Of a DNA stretch of 64,000 nt, positions 21,956-31,652 are shown one piece after another (position 1 is the first letter of the stretch; every line of letters starts with the position of its first letter). The DNA is taken from contig CP136061.1 in assembly GCA_032622095.1 (NCBI GenBank), positions 37,951,797-38,015,796 on the forward strand, read 5' to 3'. A model generated the notes under the pieces. The model searched no databases and was not told where the DNA came from. It saw only the letters and a list, made by a program, of their open reading frames with translations. The DNA comes from Siphonodentalium dalli (lineage: Eukaryota; Mollusca; Scaphopoda; Gadilida; Siphonodentaliidae). A program made the translations under genes and the position numbers.

Positions 21956-23380
21956 AGTTAAGACCAAAATTAAGACTATATTAAGTAAGACACTGTTCGT
22001 GAAACGCACTTACGACTGAAGTTTGAACTTAAGACCATCTTACGTCCCAACTTTGTCAGTTGCTTTTATGAAACTGGGCCTAGCCATAATCGAGTATGAC
22101 AAGGAGTATGGTTGATGGGCAGTCTCCAATAATAATTATTGGGCTATTGCAGTCTATTACCTGGTTAGTTTGATACCGACTGCGATATGAGCCCGAGGTA
22201 ACGACCGTAACGTCGTATCGGTGTGAAGTATGGCACTGACGAGCAATAGCACTGTCAGAAATTGCAACGCATTCCAGATCATATATTATATACCCATGAT
22301 TGCAATTATGGAATATAAAATATTTTGGTTTCACGAATGACCAACTCATAATTCCGTTAAAACAACTTCAAAATTGTGACAACTATATAAGGCTTATCAC
22401 TGAAGGTTTCTCATGCATATCACCATAATTCCCAACCACATCATTTACCGGACTCGGCCTCCGGGTCGCAGTTCGACTTCTTTTCCTCTCCAAAAATTCA
22501 CGTTTCTATAAATAAAACGACCATGTCCCACTGTATACCAAGAAATGCGGCACCTTATTCGCGGAGCGCGAAATAAGGTTATTATGAGTATTCCTATGTC
22601 CGATATATTTTGGTCGATAACATACTGACCAAGTAGTATAATAATATTAACAATATGTCACTATTAGTCAGTCAAAATCATATAATAATAGTTCGAATGT
22701 GACATTCCGGTGGTTTTTTTTCGGATTAGACTGGCAAGGTAGGGTCATCTTTTGTTTGTACATGTATATCGGTGATTGATATTTATATATTATGACTACG
22801 AATGGAATAACAGTAGGATGATGTAATCAAATTATACATTTTATGGTATTTTATTTTATTCGGATATCAGTATTTTGTATATACACCAAATAAGCTATAT
22901 AACAAGTGTGTGAGATGTGTGTTATAGAGGATCTATATGTGGGGCGTGAGATAGCGTGAGAGGGTGTGTGTGTGTTTATCTGTCACGATTTTGGCGCGTT
23001 TAAAAATATCGCTCGCTCATGTCCGATTTCACACAAATTTTCACTAACCATGCTCTTAAATATTCGTTAATGGGCAACGAAACCACAAACACTATATACC
23101 ATACGTGTTTATTGGAGTGCCAGACAACAATGTCGGATGGGGACCACTTAAGCATATGGTCGAATCGTTGAATTATGCAATCTTATCAGCAACGAGATTA
23201 TATACTGGCTCTCCTTACCACATCTGTTGATAGAGTTGGGATTCTGTTCTTGATCTAGCACGACAGCGCCTATATATGTGGGGAGATTTAGGATTCTTTT
23301 CTCGATCTGGAAAGATCTAGCTACACCTTTTGTAACAATCGTTTCCCGATTTATTTGTAAAGCACATCCATTATCAATAT
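21956..23380. other. No recognisable gene
   Basis: Starts with AAGTTAAGACC-type words and TTATGAAACTGGGCC near 22066, which resemble the end of a dispersed repeat. A short hairpin, ACCTTATTCGCG / CGCGAAATAAGGT, lies at 22551-22578. A TG-rich patch lies near 22900-22980. Short frames on both strands lack recognisable domains. Confidence 0.4.
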
Positions 23381-23480
23381 TGTTCAATGTCGTACAGCGC
23401 ACGGGTTGTGTTTCTTGGTCAACACACGCCCAACTGGACTTTCCAGTTAACCCATTGGATGTGGTGCTCTAAGTTGGTCA
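23381..23480. repeat. Relic of TSP1-cassette intron sequence
   Basis: GTCAACACACGCCCAACTGG and CCAGTTAACCCATTGGATGT, followed by GTTGGTCAGAGCAT, match intron words found after TSP1 exons at 25580-25660, 27510-27570, 28215-28270 and 28945-29015. It suggests that the cassette family once extended further upstream. Confidence 0.55.
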
Positions 23481-23556
23481 GAGCATTGGAATATACTTAT
23501 TTACCAGAATAAAAAAACAGCTTAATCCAAAAAAAAAATTAATTCCAATTTTTGTT

Positions 23557-23660
23557 TTAAAGGCACGGGAGGCGTTGGTGGTTTTAATAATCGCGGTGTT
23601 CGGACTAATCCGAGCGACTTGAGAAATTCGAGCTATAGGCGATTTGGGAGTCACTGTCAT
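23557..23660. mobile_element. Solo end of TTAA-type MITE family 1
   Basis: TTAAAGGCACGGGAGGCGTT at 23557 matches the terminus of the complete copy at 44052 (TTAAAGGCACGGGAGGCCTT). No matching opposite end was found nearby, so this is a truncated copy. The right boundary is approximate. Confidence 0.55.
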
Positions 23661-24156
23661 TGCTGGTTTGGCAATGCGTTATTTGATATACTATAGGCTC
23701 ACGTTATGTTATAACATGGCTAGGCGATATGGGGTCATTTTCAATGCGTTGCTTGATAATGTGTAGGTCAATATCCTGTTGTATAGAACTTGTAGCATGC
23801 GGATTTTCAACCTTGGACTCCAGTTAAGCAGTAACCCAGCAAACCTAGTTGACACGACCTGATAATAGACTCTCTATAGAGCAGGAAATAGTAGCATACA
23901 TTGATTATTTACTGTTAAGTCACTTCTTAAAGGAATGAACAGTAACATATTTCATTGTACCATATACTTAGTTCATAATAAAATATTCCTTTGTCGAAAA
24001 ACTAATTTCGTTAACACTTTACCCAACAAAACGGCCAAAAACGCCCAAATAAAGCTTCAACAGCCTAAAATATCTTCGGTCTGTCTCAATAACACCATAC
24101 AAATATGGATATCACTGGAACCGGTTCATTGACCACATTGTGATGGTTACAGTTAT

Positions 24157-24451
24157 GCCCTGTGCCAATGCATTCTCTTATATATGCGAGTCGACCATAG
24201 GTCGCCTCGAATATATAAGAGAATGCATTGGCCTAAAAATATTCTTTTTTAACACTTTTTACCATTTTTTCTTACAATCTTTAACAATTTTAGAATTTTT
24301 TCTTACATTTTTTAACATTTTTTATAATATTTTTCTGCATTCTTTGAAAATTTTATCATTTTTAATATGTGTTAAACCAATGCATTCTCTTATATATGCG
24401 AGGCGACCTATGGTCGACTCGCATATATAAGAGAATGCATTGGCACAGGGC
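24157..24451. mobile_element. Double-hairpin element, copy 1
   Basis: Hairpin one is 24164-24231 and hairpin two is 24377-24443. Each starts with CCAATGCATTCTCTTATATA and ends with its inverse, around a GTCGACC/GGTCGCC loop. The two hairpins flank an AT-rich core full of TTTTTAACA words. Outer ends GCCCTGTGCC and GGCACAGGGC are also inverse, so the element is a palindrome made of palindromes. A second copy lies at 62704-63134 and a half copy at 35749-35825. Confidence 0.85.
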
Positions 24452-24679
24452 CGTTCTGTTAGGTAAAGGGTTAACATGTTTACCTCAGAGAAAGGCAACA
24501 TTAAATTGGAGACTGCTAATTTGGGCATAACGTTTAAGTTCCTTCAGGAAAATGATCTACATTTATAGTATTTAGCCAAAATGCATATATTATTGATGAA
24601 TATTTAAATTGTTCTTTACATTGACGTGTATCCGGTATTTCCCCAAAAGCTGAGTATCGATAGCACTTAAATAAACAAC

Positions 24680-25175
24680 GTCGAACTGGGTTAGTCCTTG
24701 AGCTGCGTAATACTTGGATGTGTCGAACTGGGTTAGTCCTTGTGTGTGTCGAACTGGGTTAGTCCTTGTGTGTGTCGAACTGGGTTAGTCCTTGTGTTTG
24801 TCGAACTGGGTTGGTCCTTGTGTTTGTCGAACTGGGTTAGTCCTTGTGTGTGTCGAACTGGGTTAGTCCTTGTGTGTGTCGAACTGGGATAGTCCTTGTG
24901 TTTGTCGAACTGGGTTAGTCCTTGTGTGTGTCGAACTGGGTTAGTCCTTGTGTTTGTCGAACTGGGTTAGTCCTTGTGTTTGTTGAACTGGGTTAGTCCT
25001 TGTGTGTGTCGAACTGGGTTAGTCCTTGTGTTTGTCGAACTGGGTTAGTCCTTGTGTTTGTCGAACTGGGTTAGTCCTTGTGTTTGTCGAACTGGGTTAG
25101 TCCTTATGTTTGTCGAACTGGGTTAGTCCTTGTGTGTGTCGAACTGGGTTAGTCCTTGTGTGTGTCGCGCTGAGT
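24680..25175. repeat. 26-bp minisatellite, about 18 units
   Basis: The unit is GTCGAACTGGGTTAGTCCTT followed by GTGTGT or GTGTTT. Copies are nearly identical, with the last degraded to GTCGCGCTGAGTTAATCC. It lies about 100 bp upstream of the first TSP1 exon. Confidence 0.92.
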
Positions 25176-25278
25176 TAATCCTAGGATGGTGAATGTTTCG
25201 ACTCCCGCACTTCTCGCTCACTTTCCATCTCTTACACTATATAAAGCAGTTAATGTATAACTACACTATCTCCTACAG

Positions 25279-25446
25279 TTAACGGGAGGTGGTCTAACTG
25301 GGAAGAAACAGATTGCCTAGTGACGTGTGGGAATGGTTACCTTGTGCGCATGCGGACTTGCACCGACCCATCACCTTATAATGGGTGAGAACAATGCACT
25401 GGAAAATCGATGCAGATGGAGACCTGTTGGAAAGCAAGCTGCCCCG
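25279..25446 (+). pseudogene. TSP1 exon 1, interrupted by an in-frame stop
   Basis: A 168-bp exon in phase 1-1 lies between acceptor TCTCCTACAG (to 25278) and donor GTGAGT (from 25447). Its translation is a thrombospondin type-1 repeat: NGRWSNWEETDCLVTCGNGY has the tryptophan ladder and the C-x-x-T-C-G motif. It is followed by VRMRTC and, after the break, EQCTGKSMQMETCWKASCP, with the six TSP1 cysteines. The family binds glycosaminoglycans and extracellular ligands. Codon 36 of the exon is TGA (25386-25388), in the usually glycine-rich NG-x-EQC turn, so a full-length product cannot be read through here. It may be an allelic lesion, an assembly error or a genuine pseudogene. It is more diverged from exons 2-4 than they are from one another. 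Confidence 0.8.
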
Positions 25447-26640
25447 GTGAGTCCAAACTACACGATAGAGTTATCTCCCGTATTATACTCGATTGAACCA
25501 AGCTGTTTTGGAAAGGAGTTGTGTGACATGATGATGTTCGCCAACACTGCAACATACCTGACGCATACTATTACTATATTACAACACACGCTCATATGCG
25601 ATTTCCAGTTAATCCCATTGTGTGCTGTCAATTGTGATCCAAGTCGGTCAGAGCATGTGAATAGTTCTTTACCAGAACAAATCTCGTCTTAGACCCGATT
25701 AATTCTGACAAAGGACTAATCTTATGTTCTAACCATTACTTGAGGATATACAAACTGAAACATTTGTAACGAGAATGATCACCTTAAAGCAATGTCTCAC
25801 AGTGAATTATATAAACCCATATTATATCATTAATAAGGCCATTACGTATGTCCTTATCTCTCACTAGTTATAAATAGGCGAGTCCTTCCCGGGCGGCGCA
25901 AGCAAATGAGTTACCTATAACTTGACATAGAGTCAACAAAATGATGGCGCATCTTTACATTGATTCAGGCGGGTTAATGCTATTTCGAAAAGCCGCACAC
26001 GACACCAATACCAGACATTGCAAAATGATTGCTTTGTTCATTAAAGTAAAATTATTATCCAACTTCGTTGCACTAACGAAAACAGACACAAAAACAAAGA
26101 GTCACATTGGGGGACTATATTTCCGTCATCAGCTCCAAAGCTCGCAATATTGTCGTTTACGGTTGTGAAGCGTCTCAGCCAATGCTGTAAATGCAAGCAT
26201 TCTGCAGCTTCTTTTGACAATTTTGACTTGATAAAAAGGCATAAAGCTCTAGTTTTCTTTTTCATGTGAAATACAGGATCTTCAACTCCTTGGGAAAAAA
26301 GATTTTCTGAAACTCGTTTGATAAATTGGATTCACAATTCGTCTACGACTCGTTGTGAATAAAACTCGTTTCATAAAATATTATACCACAACATAACCCA
26401 TTATACATGTATTTTCTAAAGTTGTCGTTTTTGTGCTGTTTGGGTAGTTATCCTAGCGATTTAAGCGTGTATCCCAGTGTCTGTATGAAACATTTAAGAG
26501 CATTATATAGATTTGTTTTATATTTCAATCACGCTGGTGCAGATGTTAGCAAAAGGACAGGGATAGCCAACTTAATTATTGCTGGTTTTCAACAACTAAC
26601 ACAGGCATTCTTAAACTATTTAACAATATACATGTTTTTG
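25447..26640. other. Intron-like sequence after TSP1 exon 1
   Basis: 25560-25700 repeats intron words of the later cassettes (TTCCAGTTAATCCCATTGTG, GTCGGTCAGAGCATGTGA, TTCTTTACCAGAACAAATCT), so the first exon belongs to the same duplicated family. The rest shows no domain or strong repeat. Frames at 25941-26168 and 26041-26265 overlap on opposite strands and look random. Confidence 0.5.
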
Positions 26641-26934
26641 AATGATGAATACACATGCAGTCGCTTTTCTTAGATTTATTCAAATCAGCCCACCCCGAAA
26701 ATGACAACTTTAAATAAAATAACGGCAGTTATTCTTAATAACATCGCTTTGGCATAACCGATTCATAGAAATCCAACAGAATACATCGGCATCAGAGCAA
26801 ATTAGCAGGACCACTTAACCAGGGATGGTATAGTAGTGTCGATTGACATTATAGATAGGTCGTTGTTCTTTTGTCTTCGCAATATGACTCTCAGTGTCAA
26901 CGCGCGCATTTGCTTCGCATGTACAATGTATATA

Positions 26935-27150
26935 CAGTAATGCCCTAAGTAATCGAGCTCTTAACCACGGCAGAATTATGGGTAACTTTTCAGGATTTAG
27001 TCGTAAATATGGCTTGTTGCCATTCATCGGAAAGCTCTCGGGGGAGAGCTTTCCGATGAATACCAAAAGCCACATATTTCCGACTAAATCCTGAAAAGTT
27101 ACCCATAATTCTGCTGTGGTTAAAAAGTCGATTACTTAGAACATTACTGT
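26935..27150. mobile_element. Hairpin MITE in the TSP1 intron, copy 1
   Basis: CAGTAATGCCC begins at 26935 and its inverse CATTACTG ends at 27150. The arms pair almost completely (AGAATTATGGGTAACTTTTC / GAAAAGTTACCCATAATTCT) around a GGAAAGCTCTC / GAGAGCTTTCC centre. TA flanks both ends. The downstream paralogous introns lack it and show the uninterrupted site ACAATGTATATAAAC. It ends only about 22 bp before the exon 2 boundary. A second complete copy is at 45231-45433. Confidence 0.9.
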
Positions 27151-27172
27151 AAACTGTGCTACATCATTCCAG

Positions 27173-27340
27173 TTGATGGCTCTTGGTCGGATTGGATCTA
27201 CAGCGATTGTAGTTTTAGTTGCGGCCAGGGCATCCAGATCCGAACAAGAACGTGTAACGGCCATACACCGAGCCAGGGAGGGAATTATTGCCAGGGAAAC
27301 CACACTGAGATGATCCATTGCTGGAATCCGCCGTGTCCAG
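27173..27340 (+). CDS. TSP1 exon 2
   Basis: A phase 1-1 exon of 168 bp. The acceptor is ACATCATTCCAG, and the donor GTAATT follows CCGTGTCCAG. It encodes one intact thrombospondin type-1 repeat, starting DGSWSDWIYSDCSFSCGQGI and ending with C-W-N-P-P-C-P. Visible hallmarks are W-x-x-W, C-S-x-S-C-G, the basic R-T-R-T-C strand and the G-G-N-Y-C-Q-G turn. TSP1 repeats are extracellular, disulfide-bonded and often O-fucosylated or C-mannosylated in known proteins; the WSDW motif could accept C-mannose. A MITE lies immediately upstream and leaves only about 22 bp of the native intron before the exon, so splicing may be affected. The start coordinate may be off by one base. Confidence 0.85.
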
Positions 27341-27589
27341 GTAATTATTGAATACAATAAACCATTATGATGTGGTTAAAAACGTATTGCAGGAATTAAA
27401 TCAAACTTTTATGAAATGACATTTACTTCTTGTTAGAACACAATCCCGTTGATATAATTCCCCCCCCGATGTTTGATAACGCACAGCAATTTCCAAGGCG
27501 TGTACAATTGCGTGAGGTGGTCAGCACACGCTCAGTGGCGATTTTCAGTTAATCCCATTGTGTGCGGTCAAATGCGCTCTAATACAAAT

Positions 27590-28295
27590 GCAGTCGATTT
27601 TCTTCGATTTATTCATAAACAACACGAACATTACAATTTTAATAACGGTGCTGCATCTCAATAGCATTGCTTTTGGCATACCGCATTATATAAATTCAAC
27701 AGAACCCATCGGCATCAGAGAAAATTAGCAGGACCATTTAACCAGGGATGTTATAATAGCGCCGATTGACATTATAGATAGGTCGTTTTGTCTTCGCAAT
27801 ATGACTGTCAGCTTCAACGTGCGCCTTTGCTCGTGTGCATGCACAATGTATATAAACTTTACTAAATAGTTCCAGTTGATGGTTCTTGGTCCGAATGGTC
27901 CTACAGTGTATGTATTGATAGTTGCGGTAAGGGGAACCAGATGAGAACCAGATTATGTAACAGCCATGTACCGAGCCGCGGAGGGAATTATTGCCAGGGA
28001 AACCACACTGAGATGATCGATTGCTGGAATACGCCGTGTCCATGTATTTATCGACTCCAATAAATCGTTATAATGTGGTTAAAGTCATTTTCAGGGATTC
28101 AATCAAACTTTTACGAAACCAAATTATCTTCTTGTGAGAGCACAATCCCGTTGTTACAACCCCCCCCCGATGTTTCATAACGCACATCAATTCCCAAGGC
28201 GTGCTCAGTTGTGTGTGGTGGTTAACACACGCTCGGCGGCGAGTTTCAGTTAATCCCATTATGTGCGGTCAAATGCGCTCAAATACATAATTATG
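27590..28295 (+). repeat. TSP1 cassette, unit 2
   Basis: The unit repeats the order of unit 1 without the MITE: CAGTCGATTTTCTTCGATTT, CATCGGCATCAGAGAAAATT, GACATTATAGATAGGTCGTT, GCACAATGTATATAAAC, exon 3, then GATTCAATCAAACTTTTACG and CAGTTAATCCCATTATGTGC. Exon-to-exon spacing with unit 3 is 727 bp. Confidence 0.8.
27876..28043 (+). CDS. TSP1 exon 3, with altered donor context
   Basis: A 168-bp phase 1-1 exon with acceptor AATAGTTCCAG. It encodes DGSWSEWSYSVCIDSCGKGN, then R-T-R-L-C, G-G-N-Y-C-Q-G-N and W-N-T-P-C-P, with all six cysteines kept. In the sister exons the last exonic base before the donor GT is G; here it is T (CCATGTATTT instead of CCAGGTATTT). The GT dinucleotide survives, but base pairing to U1 snRNA should be weaker, so the exon could be skipped. 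Skipping would keep the frame, because all these exons are symmetric. Confidence 0.83.
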
Positions 28296-29060
28296 CAGTC
28301 GCTTTTCTTCGATTTATTCTTAAACAACTCGAAAATGACAACTTTAAATCAAATAACGGTACTGTATCTCAAAAGCATCGCTTTGGCCTAATAACCGCGT
28401 CGTAGAAATTCAACAGAACCATTCGGCATCAGAGCAAATTAGCAGGACCACTTAACTAGGGATGGTATTATAGTGTCAATTGATATTATCGATAGGTCGT
28501 TGTTCTTTTGTTTTCACAGTATATGAATGTTAGCGTCAACGCACTTTTGCACCTCGTGTGCATTTACAATGTATAATAACTGTACAAAATATATAGTTCC
28601 AGTTGATGGTTCTTGGTCCGAATGGTCCTACAGTGCCTGTAGTGTTAGTTGCGGTAAGGGGAACCAGATACGAACAAGAAAATGTGACAGCCCTGTGCCG
28701 AGCCGCGGAGGGAATTATTGCCAGGGAAACCAACCTGAGATGACCGATTGCTCGAATACGCCGTGTCCAGGTATTTATCGACTCCAATAAATCGTTATAA
28801 TGTGGTTAATGTCATTTTCAGGGATTCAATCAAACTTTACGAAACCAAATGATCTTCTTGTGAGAGCACAATCCCGCGTTATCGCAATTTTCCCCGATGC
28901 CTTGGTCAAGCAATTACAAGGGGTGTTGTGTGCCGTGATCAACACGCGCTCAATTGCAATTTTCAGTTAAACCCATTGTGTGTGGTCAATTGTGCTCTCT
29001 CAGTCGGCCAGAGAATGTGACTAGTTCTTTAACAGAACAAATCTCGTCTTCGACTCGATT
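28295..29060 (+). repeat. TSP1 cassette, unit 3
   Basis: Third tandem unit: CAGTCGCTTTTCTTCGATTT, CATTCGGCATCAGAGCAAAT, GATAGGTCGTTGTTCTTTTG, exon 4, GGGATTCAATCAAACTTTAC, then TTCAGTTAAACCCATTGTGT, and TTCTTTAACAGAACAAATCT near 29025. The poly-C seen in units 1 and 2 is replaced by TTTTCCCCGATG. Confidence 0.8.
28603..28770 (+). CDS. TSP1 exon 4
   Basis: A 168-bp phase 1-1 exon between acceptor ATATATAGTTCCAG and donor GTATTTATC. It encodes an intact TSP1 repeat, beginning DGSWSEWSYSACSVSCGKGN and ending C-S-N-T-P-C-P. It is the closest of the set to the common TSP1 consensus (W-S-x-W, C-S-V-S-C-G-x-G, R-T-R-x-C). Its nearest downstream partner with comparable coding quality is the FReD exon at 34648, which also starts in phase 1, so splicing from here would be frame-compatible. 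Between them only broken TSP1 relics remain. It is the best preserved exon of the locus. Confidence 0.88.
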
Positions 29061-29375
29061 AATTCTAGTAAAGAACTATTCTTATGGGCTAACTAAACTA
29101 AAACAATTATAACTAGAATGATCACCTTATAAAGCAATTTCTCACATTGAGTTATCTAAATTATCTGTCAATTATTCCATATAGAGTTTCAACATTTTAG
29201 AGGGAGATTAATCATTATTTTGTTAAATTCTCAATAAGATCACATTCTGTTGTTACATATTTTGGTTCAATCTACACGATAGAGTAATCTTCCGAGTTGG
29301 GCTTGATCGACTAGATATTTATTCTCAACAATATCAGAGCATTACTATATCCTTGTCTTATTCTGATATAACCGG
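29061..29375. other. Intronic sequence, nothing recognised
   Basis: AT-rich tail of the cassette region. No hairpin, domain or tandem repeat is evident. Confidence 0.4.
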
Positions 29376-30070
29376 AGGTTGTGTTCGGTATTCGACGGAT
29401 TTTGGTGTTCGAATATTCGGTTCGAATAACGAGCGAATATTCGAATAGTATTCGAATATTTAGATAAATTATAAAATTATATAGATAACATATTTTGGAA
29501 CCAATTTATTATTTAATGAAATAGCATATTTATCCATGTACATGTTATACGCAAAAAAGAGAGAAAAAAAAGTCTTTTGGCTTAATAGCAAGAGTTTATC
29601 TGTTTATGAATTTCAAGTAGTCAATGTCCCATGCATGGTTCCACAAGTTGGTCGTAGTGCCACAATAACTAAGAACATGATCTGGATTGAGCTTGCAGGT
29701 TGCCTTTTTAGTTTTGGCACCCAACGTGAAGTGAGTCCATATATCTGATTTCTTCGAATTTGACGCCATATTATACACACAAGTGACAAAGCGCAAACAT
29801 GACCACATGCAAGCACGGTCTGGTTTACACCTAGCCAATAAAATTAGTTCGACGTCATGACGCCAATCAAATCAGAACGTTACAGTTACGTCATATTAAT
29901 TCGTTTATGGTCAGTGGAAAATAGACTATACTTTTAACAGACCCTCAGACTAATAACAAACCAGGAAACAATTACCCGGAGATTATTCTCGAATATTCGA
30001 ATAGTCAAATAATTATTCGAATATTTATTTTTACGAGCGAACATTCGAATATTCGGACCGAACACTACTG
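29376..30070 (-). mobile_element. Degenerate hAT-like element with a BED-finger fragment
   Basis: The right end read inward is CAGTAGTGTTCGGTCCGAAT, and the left end begins TTGTGTTCGGTATTCG. Both ends are rich in TTCGAATATTCGAAT words in inverted arrangement. A minus-strand frame (29596-29838) contains KKSDIWTHFTLGAKTKKATC, then LSYCGTTTNLWNH, resembling the DNA-binding BED zinc finger at the start of hAT transposases. The second cysteine of the finger's C-x-x-C is not present (C-K-L-N) and the frame ends early, so it is non-functional. The rest of the transposase is missing. No convincing 8-bp target duplication was found. Confidence 0.6.
29840..29925 (-). promoter_or_regulatory. Possible promoter of the BED-finger fragment
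   Basis: Read on the minus strand, this stretch upstream of the BED frame has two CCAAT-box inverses (GATTGGC and ATTGGCT) and the CRE-like word TGACGTCG next to GTCATGACG. The arrangement is promoter-like for a transposase gene, but it is based on short words only. Confidence 0.25.
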
Positions 30071-30240
30071 CGTCCGGGGGTATTGCACGGGATGACACGA
30101 TAAAATGATAAATAAATGCAAAAGAGTTATCTCCCTCTATATATATACACTCTACCAGAGAGCACTATTATCCTTTTATCTATTGACTGGCGTTCTATCT
30201 TCAATTTGATTGGTCGATAGCTACACAATATAAATCCGTC

Positions 30241-30410
30241 TTGTGTGGTCAGCATCGAACCCCATGATATTTTTGGGAACCCCACAGAAATGTTTCCGTA
30301 TCGTGTAGCTGCCTCGATTTCGGAATCGAGGCAGCTACAATGTACACGATACGGGAAATGTCTGCGTGGTTCCAAGAAATATCATGGGGTTCGATGTTGA
30401 AAACACACTA
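30241..30410. mobile_element. Hairpin MITE, arms about 80 bp
   Basis: TTGTGTGGTCAGCATCGAAC and CCCCATGATATTTTTGGGAA on the left are matched inversely by TTCCAAGAAATATCATGGGG, then TTCGATGTTGAAAACACAC, on the right. The perfect centre is CCTCGATTTCGGAATCGAGG with flanking GTAGCTG / CAGCTAC. It lies in the intron region between TSP1 exon 4 and the FReD exon. Confidence 0.85.
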
Positions 30411-30734
30411 TTTCAGTTTAAATATTAGTCAAGAGTGTGATATTATTATTTGTTAATAATTGTGACAATTCAATTTGTGTTCAGTTATTTATGGTGAAAT
30501 CTGTTGTTATGGTAAAAATATCAAACAGTACATGAATTTGAGTTCATTCTTTATGCAGTTCAAAATGAACAAATACTGAAATATTATGTTCAATTTTCAC
30601 TATTCATGTCTATGGGGGAGAAGAAGGGATATGTTGATTTGAATCTATTGTTAAGGTCAATATATATAATTGTCATCCATTCGGCCTCATGATATATTTT
30701 CGGCTGGCTTCGGGTAGGCAAAAACAGCGCTTCA

Positions 30735-30810
30735 CCAAGCCGCGGAGGGAATTATTGCCAGGGTAACCATACTGAGATGATCGACTATTCGAATACGCCG
30801 TGTCCTGCAG
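30735..30810 (+). pseudogene. 3' fragment of a TSP1 exon
   Basis: Only the last third of a cassette exon remains, encoding S-R-G-G-N-Y-C-Q-G-N-H-T-E-M-I-D-Y-S-N-T-P-C-P. The penultimate cysteine has become tyrosine, and two bases are added before the splice site (CCTGCAG then GTATAT). The upstream sequence is unrelated to an exon, so there is no acceptor. Downstream intron words (TTTATCGACTCCAA, TTTTCAGGGATTCA) confirm its origin from a fourth cassette. Confidence 0.8.
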
Positions 30811-31192
30811 GTATATTTATCGACTCCAAATTAAGGTGGTTAAAACTTTTTCAGGGATTCAGGCACGTATGCATATTTTTTCCTTTCGAACCTTGTTGGA
30901 ACCCACCCACCCCCACGTCCAAATGTTTTTTCCGTTTTCAGAAGTTTTTTCCGACCATTTTTGGACGCCCACCCCCCCTTTAACACTAAAACAGTGATTT
31001 GCGTGGGGAAATTCGCTGTAAACAGCTGTATGTGAATTTCTGTGCATACTATTTGTCATGGATGTTAACATTGACATGTAAATAGGAACGAGTCATTTTG
31101 GGGTCATTCGGCCAAAAAAACATGGCAGCCAGCGGCCATCTTGGATTATCAAAATTTTCAACAAAATACAACACGATAACTGCCTGCAGTCA
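30811..31192. other. Intronic sequence with C-rich tract and an arm-like word
   Basis: CCCACCCACCCCCACGTCC and CGCCCACCCCCCCTTT lie near 30900-30980. GGCCATCTTGGATTATCAAA near 31133 resembles the arm of the foldback family (GCCATCTTGAATTACAAAA at 15170) and may be a trace of it. No gene is seen. Confidence 0.35.
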
Positions 31193-31194
31193 GT

Positions 31195-31652
31195 TTTAGG
31201 TTACACTGGTGTAAATAAGGTTCCGAGTGACATCTAGCGGATGCGGGAGGAATATATAGGAGAGAATAAAATAGACACTGGGCCCTGATTGGTCAATAGC
31301 CTTGTGTGCTTTTCACATAAAAAAATCATCACACCTCTTCCCTATGATTTCCCATAGGTCAAATAACCATTGGCACAGGAATTAACCCTTTGTAGTGAAG
31401 TTTGAATTTTTTGGTGTGGTCTAAAATATGACTGTATTTTTTTATGCGGTTCTGACACTAGTTACGAAAACATAAGATTTAAAGGCGAATTCCCTGCTAG
31501 ACAGACATGATTTTTTTGTGTAAAAAGTTTCCCAAAATGTCAATTTTTCAGATTTAAAGAAAACTTTGGACCCAACATTTATATTGCCAACACTATACGC
31601 TAAAACGTTAGCACTGAGGCCTATGGAAAACATTTACACCAGTGTAACCTAA
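31195..31652. mobile_element. 455-bp repeat with inverted termini, left copy
   Basis: It begins AGGTTACACTGGTGTAAAT and ends with the inverse ATTTACACCAGTGTAACCT. By eye it is base-identical or nearly so to 32547-33003, including a 63-residue minus frame that translates identically in both. The frame has no domain and is probably not coding. Inverted termini favour a non-autonomous DNA transposon; identical direct repeats around 0.9 kb could instead be read as LTRs, but the ends are not TG...CA. Confidence 0.85.

Larger units (their letters stand above)
26640..27590 (+). repeat. TSP1 cassette, unit 1 (with MITE inside)
   Basis: A tandem unit with the order CAGTCGCTTTTCTTAGATTT, CATCGGCATCAGAGCAAATT, GACATTATAGATAGGTCGTT, TSP1 exon 2, then GTTAACACACGC-type intron words. 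Without the 216-bp MITE it has the same layout and length (about 0.7 kb) as the next two units. Confidence 0.75.

Noticed and set aside
24680-25175. CRISPR-like direct repeats
   Set aside because: Units are contiguous 26-bp repeats without unique spacers, and the genome is eukaryotic.
31442-31633. 63-residue minus frame found identically at 32795-32986
   Set aside because: Identity is explained by the duplicated 455-bp repeat; the peptide has no domain, and A/T runs dominate its codons.
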